Assembly: GCF_003426775.1 (NCBI RefSeq)
Contig: NZ_QJUG01000055.1
Span: 1 to 42,393, forward strand
Length of the DNA stretch: 42,393 nt
Direction of reading: 5' to 3'
Source of the DNA: Allorhizocola rhizosphaerae
Lineage (GTDB): Bacteria > Actinomycetota > Actinomycetes > Mycobacteriales > Micromonosporaceae
The position numbers and the translations under genes were made by a program. This document shows, in pieces, positions 16,558 to 23,939 of this stretch. Position 1 is the first letter of the stretch. Each line of letters begins with the position of its first letter. Below the pieces are notes generated by a model, which saw only the letters and a list, made by a program, of their open reading frames with translations, ran no database searches and was not told where the DNA came from.

Positions 16558-17786
16558 CTGCGGCGCAGGCGGTGCGGACCGTCGTGACGGGGATCGGGTT
16601 GTGTGCCCCCAACGGCCTCGGTCCCACTGCGTATTGGAAGAACACCCTGCGAGGGCAGAGCGGGATCGGCAAGATCACGCGCTTCGACACGTCCAAGTAC
16701 TGGTCGAAGATCGGCGGCGAGGTGCCCGGGTTCGAACCGGCCGAGCACCTGCAGAGCCGGCTGCTTCCGCAGACCGACCACATGACCCGGCTCGCGCTCG
16801 TCGCGACCGACTGGGCGCTGTGGGGCGCGGGACTGCGCTCGACCGACGTGCCCGAATACGATATGGCCGTGGTCACGGCCGCGACGGCCGGCGGATACGA
16901 GTTCGGCCAGCGAGAGCTGCAAAAGCTCTGGGCCGAGGGCCCCGATTTCGTTTCCGCGTACCAGTCGTTCGCCTGGTTCTACGCGGTCAACACCGGGCAG
17001 ATCTCGATCCGGCACGGCATGCGGGGGCCGGGTGCCGTGCTCGTGACCGAGCAGTGCGGCGGGATCGACGCCATCGGGCACGCGCGGCGGCAGTTGCGCA
17101 AGGGTGTGCGCATGGCGCTCACGGGCGGGATCGACAGCTCGATGTGCCCGTGGGCCTGGGTGGCACACCAGGTTTCGGGTGGGCTCTCGCACAGCAACCA
17201 GCCCGAGCGGGCGTACCTGCCGTTCGACAACGACGCCAGCGGATACATCACGGGCGAGGGCGGGGCCATCATGGTGCTCGAGACGGCCGAGTCGGCCGCG
17301 GCGCGCTACCCGGTGCGGGTCTACGGTGAGATCGCCGGGTACGCGTCCACGTTCGACTCCAAAGTGGAGGGTCGCGAGCCGGGCCTGAAGCGGTGCGCGG
17401 AACTGGCCCTCGCCGACGCGGGCCTCACGCCCAAGGACATCGACGTGGTCTTCGCCGACGCGGCCGGGCAGCGCGACCTGGACAAGGCCGAGGCGGAGGC
17501 GATCGTCGGCCTGTTCGGCCCGTTCGGGGTGCCGGTCACCGCGCCCAAGACGATGACCGGCCGCCTGTTCGCCGGTGGCGCCTCGCTCGATGTCGCGGCG
17601 GCGCTGCTGTCGGTGTGGGACGGGGTCATCCCGCCCACCATCAACGTCAACAACCCCAGCAAGGAGTACGAGCTCGACCTCGTGCTGGACCAGCCGCGCC
17701 ACCAGCGCGTGCGGGCCGCGCTGGTGCTCTCGCGCGGCCGCGGCGGCTACAACTCGGCCATGGTCGTGTGCGAGTACAACAGGTAA
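16554..17786 (+). CDS. Type II PKS chain-length factor (KS-beta)
   Basis: The 410-aa partner of KS-alpha sets chain length and makes the acetyl primer by decarboxylation of malonyl-ACP in family members. The Cys of KS-alpha is replaced by Gln (Gln167 in VLVTEQCGGIDA), the hallmark of KS-beta. The start is GTG at 16554 overlapping the KS-alpha stop. Other conserved parts include SGGLSHSNQPERAYLPFDND and GRLFAGGASLDVAAALL. A hairpin follows within 20 bases of the stop, so the plus-strand operon probably ends here. Chain length cannot be read by eye; gate residues would need alignment. Confidence 0.95.
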   Translation: MTAAQAVRTVVTGIGLCAPNGLGPTAYWKNTLRGQSGIGKITRFDTSKYWSKIGGEVPGFEPAEHLQSRLLPQTDHMTRLALVATDWALWGAGLRSTDVPEYDMAVVTAATAGGYEFGQRELQKLWAEGPDFVSAYQSFAWFYAVNTGQISIRHGMRGPGAVLVTEQCGGIDAIGHARRQLRKGVRMALTGGIDSSMCPWAWVAHQVSGGLSHSNQPERAYLPFDNDASGYITGEGGAIMVLETAESAAARYPVRVYGEIAGYASTFDSKVEGREPGLKRCAELALADAGLTPKDIDVVFADAAGQRDLDKAEAEAIVGLFGPFGVPVTAPKTMTGRLFAGGASLDVAAALLSVWDGVIPPTINVNNPSKEYELDLVLDQPRHQRVRAALVLSRGRGGYNSAMVVCEYNR

Positions 17787-17800
17787 AGGTTTTCCAAGCC

Positions 17801-17830
17801 GTGGGCTGCCCAGCATTGCGGGCGGCCCAC
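17801..17830. terminator. Hairpin terminator after KS-beta
   Basis: GTGGGCTGCCC (17801-17811) pairs with GGGCGGCCCAC (17820-17830), an 11-bp stem with one G-T pair and an 8-base loop. No long T run follows, as is common in actinomycetes. A related, perfect 14-bp hairpin (GCGTGGGCTGCCCG at 17885-17898 with 17908-17921) lies just downstream inside the remnant gene, so the arms seem to have been copied. Confidence 0.6.
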
Positions 17831-17837
17831 GCGCGAG

Positions 17838-18288
17838 CTACGTCAGGTCGGCCGGCGTGGCGTCCGGTCGCTGTGCTTCGTTGTGCGTGGGCTGCCCGTG
17901 CTGCTGCCGGGCAGCCCACGCTATGCGCAGCTCCCGGTTCCACTGCCGGATCCGGATGCCGGCCCCGAGCGCGACGACGACTCCGGCGATCGCCCACCAC
18001 AAACCCTTGAGGGCGCCCGCCTTCTGGCTCTCGTAGGTGAACGTCCCGCGGTTGCGCTGGTCCACGCACACGTCTCCCGGCATCATCGTCTCGCTGCCGC
18101 AGACGGCCGCGCACCGGAAAGCCACGACCAGGTCACCAGGGGCAGGGCGATGGCGGCGGCGATCGCTATGGCGAGCGCTGGCTGATCGCGGTCCGCACGC
18201 GCCGCGCCTCCGGCAGGCCGTGACGGGCGCAAACCGTTGGTATCGCGATGCCTTGCGCGGCCCACTGGGCCGGGATCTGGGTAGACAT
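17838..18288 (-). pseudogene. Frameshifted small membrane protein gene
   Basis: Three short frames join into one plausible protein. It starts at 18288 with MSTQIPAQWAAQGIAIPTVC and runs to ISQRSP, where a stop follows at 18166. The next frame gives a membrane helix (ALAIAIAAAIALPLVTWSWL). A third frame gives RCAAVCGSETMMPGDVCVDQ, then TYESQKAG, a second helix (GLWWAIAGVVVALGAGIRIR) and a polar tail to 17838. The order resembles an actinobacterial family of small two-helix membrane proteins with a Cys-containing GSETM-PGDVC loop. Two one-base losses would explain the breaks. Sequencing error is an alternative. The tail overlaps a hairpin-rich region behind KS-beta. Confidence 0.5.
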
Positions 18289-18338
18289 TCCGGGGATCGT
18301 AAGCGTTTTGGCCCGCGCGTGGGGGGTAGCAGTGAACA

Positions 18339-18605
18339 ATGGGCACCATGGGCACCTGTGAGGTTTGCGGCAACCAATACGACCTGGCGTTCGAGGTCAA
18401 GACGGCCGACGGGGCGGTGCACGTCTTCGACTGCTTCGAGTGCGCGGTGCACCGCATGGCTCCGGAGTGTGAGCACTGCGGCTGCAAGATAATCGGCCAC
18501 GGCGTGAACGTCGAGGGCAGCTTCTACTGTTGCGCGCACTGCGCACGCTCGGCCGACCGCGAGATGGGCTCTCAGATCCGCGACTCCGTCGGCGCGCACG
18601 CATAG
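18339..18605 (+). CDS. Small Cys-rich metal-binding protein (metallothionein-like)
   Basis: The 88-aa product has Cys pairs throughout: CEVCGN, DCFEC, CEHCGC and YCCAHC, about eleven Cys and several His in 60 residues. The pattern is that of a zinc-ribbon or prokaryotic metallothionein-like protein common in actinomycetes and often annotated as hypothetical. It would be cytoplasmic; no signal peptide. Two in-frame ATGs (18339 and 18348) are possible, the second giving MGTCEVCGNQYD. It does not look part of the polyketide pathway. Its stop lies five bases from the end of the convergent MBL-fold gene. Confidence 0.7.
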   Translation: MGTMGTCEVCGNQYDLAFEVKTADGAVHVFDCFECAVHRMAPECEHCGCKIIGHGVNVEGSFYCCAHCARSADREMGSQIRDSVGAHA

Positions 18606-18610
18606 GGCGA

Positions 18611-19219
18611 TCACGGAAGGCCGACTGCGTAGGTGCGGCCTTCGACGCCCCACTTGCCGAACGGCGGCTGCGCCCCGGCGTCGATGGCCCGGATTGAGGG
18701 GCGGCCGATGTGGGCGAAGACGAGCCTGCGCACGCCCGCGGCCGCCGCGTCCTGCGCGACCGAGAGCACGCTCGCGTGCCCGCCCACGCCGCCCCGGAAG
18801 CGGATCGGCCGGTTCCATCCGGCGGCCTCGGCGAACATCAGATCGGCGCCTGCCGCCCATGCAGGGAACTCCAGGAACTCGGGCGCCCACACCACCAACC
18901 GATCCCCGGCGCGGATGGCGTAGCCGCACGTGTCGTGCGACGTGTGGACCACCGGTTCGGCCCGCACGTTAAGACCGCCCGCCGTGAAGTCCGCCATCAC
19001 GGGCCGCAACCCGCGCTCGGCCGCCAGTGTGCGCAAGCTGGTCCGCAATTCGCTGCGCTCGTCACAGACCAGCCACGCGTCGATCCGGCCGGGCGGAAGG
19101 GCGGCCGGCCCGCCATCGAAGGCGACCGCTCGCCGGGCGAAGCGCACGAGCAGGCCGGCGGGCGCGAAGCGGGGGGAGTTCATCGCGCCGACGCCGAGCA
19201 GGCTGCAGCGGATGCGCAT
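18611..19219 (-). CDS. MBL-fold (RNase Z/PqqB-like) protein, incomplete metal site
   Basis: This 202-aa protein resembles MBL-fold hydrolases of the RNase Z/PqqB side of the superfamily. The N-terminus CSLLGVGAMNSPRFAPAG and the middle HTSHDTCGYAIRAGDRLVVW fit the fold, and a late LVFAHIGRPSIR supplies a His. I do not find the HxHxDH motif; the corresponding loop is GWNRPIRFRGGVGGHASVLS, so only some metal ligands remain. It may be a non-catalytic or unusual member. The gene is convergent with the Cys-rich protein gene. No role in the cluster can be argued. Confidence 0.6.
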   Translation of the reverse strand: MRIRCSLLGVGAMNSPRFAPAGLLVRFARRAVAFDGGPAALPPGRIDAWLVCDERSELRTSLRTLAAERGLRPVMADFTAGGLNVRAEPVVHTSHDTCGYAIRAGDRLVVWAPEFLEFPAWAAGADLMFAEAAGWNRPIRFRGGVGGHASVLSVAQDAAAAGVRRLVFAHIGRPSIRAIDAGAQPPFGKWGVEGRTYAVGLP

Positions 19220-19531
19220 GACTTCATGCTTTCACGGCACCGTGCCCAGGGTGTCCTCGGCGTGGCTCCGCTTCATGCGGGCGGTGCCAAGGGGCGGGCG
19301 GGCCACGAGCCCGCCAGGTGATCACGGCAAGGCCGGATGCCTCATCTGTGCACGGCCATCAGCCGACCCGGCAGTCACGCCGTAAACCCCACACGCTTAT
19401 CGCATACCAGAAGCCCGCCGCAGGCGCGCGAGCCGTCGTCGGTACCAATTGGACATCGATGAGGCATAAATCCACCCGGTCGTGGTTAAGATCCCAAGCA
19501 GCATTTCGGATGCCTGGAACAGGGAGGAAAC
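19220..19531. other. Intergenic region upstream of the sugar ABC operon
   Basis: About 310 bases between divergent genes. It holds no convincing coding sequence. The part nearest the ABC operon is AT-richer (around 19440-19510, for example ATCGATGAGGCATAAATCC) and probably contains its promoter. The ribosome binding site AGGGAGGAAAC precedes the ATG at 19532. I could not pick a reliable -35/-10 pair or a clear LacI-type operator. Confidence 0.5.
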
Positions 19532-20926
19532 ATGGCCGACATGACCCGACGCCGCGTCCTGCAGACAGCGGGCGCGCTGGGTGTTGGCGCAGCGCTTGCC
19601 GGTTGTGCGTCCGAAGAGGACCCGCCGGGCGGGGTGCCCGCGACGGGTGCGCCGGAGGAGACCTTCACGCCGCCGACGCGCAAGCTCTCCGGCGATTTGA
19701 AGATCCTGCTGTGGAGTCACTTCGTGCCGAGCCACGACACGTGGTTCGACAAGTTCGCCGCCGACTGGGGTGCCAAGGCCGGGGTCAAGGTGGCGGTCGA
19801 CCACGTCGACCAGGCCACCATCCCGACCCGCATCGCGGCCGAGATCTCCGCCGGGCAGGGGCACGACCTCGTCCAGTTCATCGCGACCCTGTCGCACCTG
19901 GAGCAGGGCGTGCTCGACCTCAAGGATGTCACCGACGAGGCGGTCAAGCGCTGGGGCACCCAGCTGGAGCTGTGCCGCAAGTCCAGCTCCAACCCGAAGA
20001 CCGGCAAGTTTTACGCGTACTCGCCCGGATGGGTGCCCGACCCGGGCAACTTCCGCACCTCGCTGTGGCGGGAGGCCGGCCTGCCCAACGGGCCTACCAC
20101 CTGGGATGAGCTGCTCGCGGGCGGGACAGAGATAAAGAATAAAAAGAACGTCCAGATGGGCCTGGGGATGTCCCAGGAGATCGACTCCAATATGGTGCTG
20201 CGGGCGTTGATGTGGTCCTTCGGATCGTCCATTCAGGACGCCAACGAGAAGGTCGTGATCAACTCGGATCAGACCGTGGCGGCGGTCGAATACATGACCA
20301 AGCTGTTCAAGCAGACCATGACCAACGAGGTGTTCTCCTGGAACGCCGCGAGCAACAACCAGGGCCTGGTCGCGGGCAAGCTGTCGTACGCGGTCAACTC
20401 CATCTCGGCCTACCGGACGGCGCAGGGTTCGAGCCCCGACGTGGCCGACGACATCGGCTTCGTGCCCGCGCTGCGCGGCCCGAGCGGGGCGCTCGCCGCG
20501 CAACACGTGATGTACAACTGGATCGTCCCCAAGCACGCCAAAAATCCTGACGCGGCGAAGGAATTCCTGCTGCACTACACCGCCAACTACGCCGCGGCGA
20601 CCTATGCGTCGAAGCTCTACGACTTCTGCGCGTGGGACAAGCTCACCCCCAACCTGGCGACGTGGCTCGGCAGCGACCCGTTCGGCAGCAAGCCCGCCGA
20701 CAAGCTGAAGTTGCTGGCCGACGCGACCAAGTGGAGCACCAACATCGGCCACCCCGGCCCGTCCAACGGCGCCGAGGGCGAGGTGTTCTCGACGTTCATC
20801 ATCCCCAACATGTTCGCCCGCGCGGCCCGCGGCGAGGTCACCGCCAAGCAGGCGGTGCTCGACGCCGAGGCCCAGATCACCCCGATCTTCGCGAAGTGGC
20901 GCTCGCAGGGCCTGGTGGGCGGCTAA
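19532..20926 (+). CDS. Sugar ABC transporter substrate-binding lipoprotein
   Basis: A 464-aa extracellular binding protein of the carbohydrate-uptake (CUT1, MalE-like) group. It has a Tat-like twin-arginine signal (TRRRVLQTAGALGVGAALAG) ending in lipobox LAGC, so it should be lipid-anchored at Cys about 26. The mature protein has features of family 1 binding proteins, such as WFDKFAADW near the start, EISAGQGHDLVQFIATLSHL and GSSIQDANEKVVINSDQTV. It is the first gene of a four-gene importer operon; its TAA overlaps the ATPase ATG. Ligand (oligosaccharide, polyol or glycoside) is unknown. Confidence 0.9.
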   Translation: MADMTRRRVLQTAGALGVGAALAGCASEEDPPGGVPATGAPEETFTPPTRKLSGDLKILLWSHFVPSHDTWFDKFAADWGAKAGVKVAVDHVDQATIPTRIAAEISAGQGHDLVQFIATLSHLEQGVLDLKDVTDEAVKRWGTQLELCRKSSSNPKTGKFYAYSPGWVPDPGNFRTSLWREAGLPNGPTTWDELLAGGTEIKNKKNVQMGLGMSQEIDSNMVLRALMWSFGSSIQDANEKVVINSDQTVAAVEYMTKLFKQTMTNEVFSWNAASNNQGLVAGKLSYAVNSISAYRTAQGSSPDVADDIGFVPALRGPSGALAAQHVMYNWIVPKHAKNPDAAKEFLLHYTANYAAATYASKLYDFCAWDKLTPNLATWLGSDPFGSKPADKLKLLADATKWSTNIGHPGPSNGAEGEVFSTFIIPNMFARAARGEVTAKQAVLDAEAQITPIFAKWRSQGLVGG

Positions 20927-21948
20927 TGGCGATCGTCGAGGTGCGCAACCTCACCAAGGAGTTCGATGGGGGCAAGGTCCGCGCTGTCGACGGCGTGGAC
21001 CTCGCCACCAAGGAGGGTGAATACCTGGTGCTGCTCGGCCCGTCGGGCTGCGGCAAGACGACGCTGCTGCGCTCGATCGCCGGGCTGGAGCAGCCGACGT
21101 CCGGCGACATCCTCATCGACGGCAATGTGGTCAACGACCTGCCGCCGCGGGCACGCAAAATCGCCATGGTGTTCCAGAGCTACGCGCTCTATCCACATAA
21201 GACGGTCCTGGCGAACATCGTGTTTCCCTTGCGCGCGGCCAAACTTCCGCTGGAGGATCGCAGGCGCAAGGCCAACTGGGCGGCCGAGCTGCTGGGCATC
21301 CGGCACCTGTTGGAGCGCAAACCGCGCCAGCTTTCCGGCGGTGAGCGGCAGCGGGTGGCGCTCGCTCGCGCGCTGGTGCGTGAGCCGGCCGTGTTCCTGC
21401 TCGACGAGCCGTTGTCCAATTTGGACGCCAAGCTGCGCGCGTCGGCGCGGGACGAGCTCAAGCGGTTCCAGCAGGAGGTCGGCACGACCACGATCTACGT
21501 GACGCACGATCAGGTCGAGGCGATGGGCCTCGGCGACCGGATCGCGGTGCTCAGCCAGGGCAAGGTGCGCCAGATCGGGCGGCCCGTCGATGTGTACGAC
21601 GACCCGGCCGACACGTTCGTGGCCACGTTCATCGGTTCGCCGCCGATGAACCTCGTGGCGCGCGGCGACACGCTGGTCGGGTTCCGGCCGGAGCATCTCC
21701 TTCCCGCAAGCTACGTCAAGGGCGACGCGCAACCGGTCAAGCTCACGGTGGACCGGCTCGAATACCTGTCCGGCGACAGGCACGTCTATGGCACGGTCAC
21801 CGGGGTCGGCGAGCGCACGCGGGTGATCGCGCGGCTCCCGGCGACCGTGGGCGATCCCATCGAGAGCGGGCGCGAGTACGACTTCGCCGTGTCCCGCGAT
21901 CGCCTCCGGCACTTCGACGCGGCGACCGGCCTGCGGAGCGTGTCATGA
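20926..21948 (+). CDS. ABC transporter ATPase (MalK/UgpC/MsmX type)
   Basis: The 340-aa nucleotide-binding subunit energises the sugar importer. Walker A is GPSGCGKTT, the Q-loop is [12 protein letters not shown], the signature is [15 protein letters not shown], Walker B is [16 protein letters not shown], and the H-loop is [15 protein letters not shown]. The C-terminal part (from about residue 235) has the regulatory TOBE-type region with GFRPEHL. It overlaps the binding-protein gene (TAATG) and the next permease (ATGA). Actinomycetes often use one shared ATPase, so a dedicated copy here is notable. Confidence 0.93.
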   Translation: MAIVEVRNLTKEFDGGKVRAVDGVDLATKEGEYLVLLGPSGCGKTTLLRSIAGLEQPTSGDILIDGNVVNDLPPRARKIAMVFQSYALYPHKTVLANIVFPLRAAKLPLEDRRRKANWAAELLGIRHLLERKPRQLSGGERQRVALARALVREPAVFLLDEPLSNLDAKLRASARDELKRFQQEVGTTTIYVTHDQVEAMGLGDRIAVLSQGKVRQIGRPVDVYDDPADTFVATFIGSPPMNLVARGDTLVGFRPEHLLPASYVKGDAQPVKLTVDRLEYLSGDRHVYGTVTGVGERTRVIARLPATVGDPIESGREYDFAVSRDRLRHFDAATGLRSVS

Positions 21949-22970
21949 GCGAGGGCCTGCCCGAGGGAATCGACAGGCATGCGCCGCGTAGCGCAGCGGA
22001 GGGACGCCATGGTAGCGAGGGCCTGCCCGAGGGAATCGACAGGCATGCGCCGCGTAGCGCAGCGGAGGGACGCCATAGTAGCGGCGGCCGGAAACTCGCG
22101 GACCGGGAAGGTACCCTCGCCTGGCTTTTCTTAATGCCAAGCGTCGTCTACATCATCGCACTCGTGGGCGTCCCGTTCGTCCTGGCCGTGGGCTTCGCGG
22201 TGTCCGACGTGACGGCGGGCGATCCCTCGTTCGACTTCGTGGGCCTGGCCAACTTCCGGGCGATCTTCGATGACCCGGTCTTCTGGCGCTCGCTGGGCAA
22301 CACCTTCCTGTTCACCGGCGTGTCCATGATCTTCATCGTCATCTTCGGCAAGATTCTGGCGAACATCCTCGTGGCCGACTTCAAGGGCAAGTGGATCGTG
22401 CGTTTCCTCGTGCTGCTGCCGTGGACCACACCCGCCACCCTCGGCGCGATCGCCTGGCTGTGGCTGCTCGATTCGATCTTCTCGCCCATCGACTGGGTCC
22501 TGCGCAAGCTCGGGTTCATCGACGGCAACATGTACTGGCTGGGCGAGCCGCAGCTGGCCATGGGCTCGGTGATCGCGGTGCACGTGTGGCGGCTGACCCC
22601 GCTGGCCGCGGTCATCATGATGGCCGGGCTGGTGGCGATCCCGCGCGACATGGACGAGGCGGCGCGGGTCGACGGAGCGGGCTTCTGGCGGCGCATGTTC
22701 GAGGTGACGATCCCGCTCACGCTGCCGGTCATCGCCGTGTCCGCGCTGTTCGGAGCGATCTTCACGTTCACCGACATGGCCGTGGTCGATGTGCTCACCA
22801 ACGGCGGGCCCAACAACGCCACGCAGGTGCTCACCAGCTGGGCGTTCTTCCGCGGCATCGACGGTGGTGACGTGGGCCAGGGCGCCGCCGTGGCGCTGTT
22901 CCTGTTCCCGCTGCTGCTCGCGGCCGCGATCGCGATCCTGCGGGCAGTTCGCAAGTTGGAGGTCCGATGA
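21945..22970 (+). CDS. Sugar ABC transporter permease (MalF-like), N-terminus extended by repeats
   Basis: A 341-aa inner-membrane subunit with six main helices and the EAA loop reading IPRDMDEAARVDGAGFWRRM, which contacts the ATPase. The ATG at 21945 overlaps the ATPase stop. Residues 2-45 are two identical-length translated copies of a 66-base repeat ([20 protein letters not shown] twice), followed by GGRKLADREGTLAWLF, where the normal MalF-like protein begins. No alternative in-frame start lies between the repeat and the first helix, so the repeats are probably translated as a cytoplasmic tail. They have no obvious function. Confidence 0.9.
   Translation: MSEGLPEGIDRHAPRSAAEGRHGSEGLPEGIDRHAPRSAAEGRHSSGGRKLADREGTLAWLFLMPSVVYIIALVGVPFVLAVGFAVSDVTAGDPSFDFVGLANFRAIFDDPVFWRSLGNTFLFTGVSMIFIVIFGKILANILVADFKGKWIVRFLVLLPWTTPATLGAIAWLWLLDSIFSPIDWVLRKLGFIDGNMYWLGEPQLAMGSVIAVHVWRLTPLAAVIMMAGLVAIPRDMDEAARVDGAGFWRRMFEVTIPLTLPVIAVSALFGAIFTFTDMAVVDVLTNGGPNNATQVLTSWAFFRGIDGGDVGQGAAVALFLFPLLLAAAIAILRAVRKLEVR
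21948..22079 (+). repeat. Dispersed start-site repeat, two tandem 66-bp units inside a gene
   Basis: Units at 21948-22013 and 22014-22079 differ at about one base. Each reads AGCGAGGGCCTGCCCGAGGG, then ATCGACAGGCATGCGCCGCG, then TAGCGCAGCGGAGGGACGCC. A length of 66 keeps the permease frame. They belong to the same family as the copies at 9681-9743 and 11174-11299, which lie just before start codons. Confidence 0.9.
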
Positions 22971-23028
22971 GTCGAACCGGAGCTTCGCGCTCACTGCCGC
23001 TCCACCACGACGAGGGCCGGGGTTTGAA

Positions 23029-23853
23029 ATGAGGCGAGTGGGTGTTTATCTGCTGGCCATTGGGGCGGCCTTCTTCTGCGCCGCGCCGTTCCTGTGGAGC
23101 CTGATCACCGCGTTCAAGCAGAACCGCGACCTGTACAACCCCAACAACAACCCGTTCCTTTACAACCGGCCGGCCACCTCCGACCACATCATCTATCTGT
23201 TCGACCGGGCGGCGTTCGGCACCTTCGCGTGGAACACGGTGTGGGTGGGGGTCCTGGTCGTGCTCATCACGCTGGCGCTGGGGCTGCCCGCCGCATACGC
23301 CCTGGCGCGGCTCGACCGTCCCTGGGCGGGCTGGTTCGGCATTGCCATCTTCTTGATTTATCTGGTACCGCCGAGCCTGCTCTTTCTTTCGCTGTCTCGC
23401 ATTGTCGTGGCCCTGGGCCTGCAGGATTCCACCTGGTCACTGGTTCTGATCTATCCGACGATCACCATACCGGTCTCGATCTGGCTGCTGATCGGGTTCC
23501 TCAAGGCCGTGCCGCGCGACATCGAGGAGCAGGCGATGGTCGACGGATACAGCCGCCTGGGCGCGTTCTGGCGGGCCGTCGTGCCGCTCACCTTCCCCGG
23601 CATCGTCGCGGTCATCGTGTTCGCGTTCACGCTCACCGCGAGCGAGTTCATCTACGCGCTGTCGTTCGTGTCCCCGTCCACCGAGAAGGTCATCTCGACG
23701 GGCGTGCCGACCGAGCTTATCCGCGGCGACGTGTTCTTCTGGCAGTCGCTTCAGGCCGCGACGGTGCTCGTGGCCGTGCCGCTGGCCCTGGTGTTCAACC
23801 TGTTCCTGGACCGCTTCATCGCCGGCTTCACCCAGGGCGCGGTCAAGGGATGA
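23029..23853 (+). CDS. Sugar ABC transporter permease (MalG-like)
   Basis: The second membrane subunit, 274 aa, about six helices, with the EAA loop VPRDIEEQAMVDGYSRLGAF. I chose the ATG at 23029, which gives the short cytoplasmic N-terminus MRRVGVYLLAIGAAFF; the open frame continues upstream to 22789 but overlaps the first permease out of context. The C-terminus FTQGAVKG is the ending usual in this family, so this copy is native; a 37-base near-copy of the same tail lies 80 bases downstream. It ends the importer operon and converges on the acyltransferase gene. Confidence 0.9.
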   Translation: MRRVGVYLLAIGAAFFCAAPFLWSLITAFKQNRDLYNPNNNPFLYNRPATSDHIIYLFDRAAFGTFAWNTVWVGVLVVLITLALGLPAAYALARLDRPWAGWFGIAIFLIYLVPPSLLFLSLSRIVVALGLQDSTWSLVLIYPTITIPVSIWLLIGFLKAVPRDIEEQAMVDGYSRLGAFWRAVVPLTFPGIVAVIVFAFTLTASEFIYALSFVSPSTEKVISTGVPTELIRGDVFFWQSLQAATVLVAVPLALVFNLFLDRFIAGFTQGAVKG

Positions 23854-23939
23854 GCTCCTCACGCGGGCGCGTCCTGGTTCGGGCCGGTGCGAAGGCGGTG
23901 GCGCCGGCTTCGCGCAGGGCGGTCAAGGGATGAGCTCCT
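23821..23939. repeat. Duplicated permease tail (39-bp and 37-bp copies)
   Basis: 23821-23859 and 23903-23939 both run from GCCGGCTTC to GGTCAAGGGATGAGCTCCT with two substitutions and a two-base deletion. The first copy encodes the permease C-terminus and stop. Read on the other strand, the second supplies the last codons and the stop (TGA at 23923-23925) of the acyltransferase gene. Confidence 0.8.

Noticed and set aside
16554-17786. KS-beta as an inactivated ketosynthase pseudogene because the active-site Cys is missing
   Set aside because: Gln in this position is the defining feature of chain-length factors, and the frame is intact and coupled to KS-alpha.
15367-17816. Long antisense frames across KS-alpha and KS-beta
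   Set aside because: They mirror the ketosynthase genes and carry no recognisable protein features.
18611-19219. MBL-fold protein as a polyketide thioesterase/cyclase
   Set aside because: The HxHxDH metal motif is absent and the gene is not in an operon with PKS genes.
21948-22079. Tandem units as a CRISPR array
   Set aside because: The units are contiguous and in frame, with no variable spacers and no cas genes.
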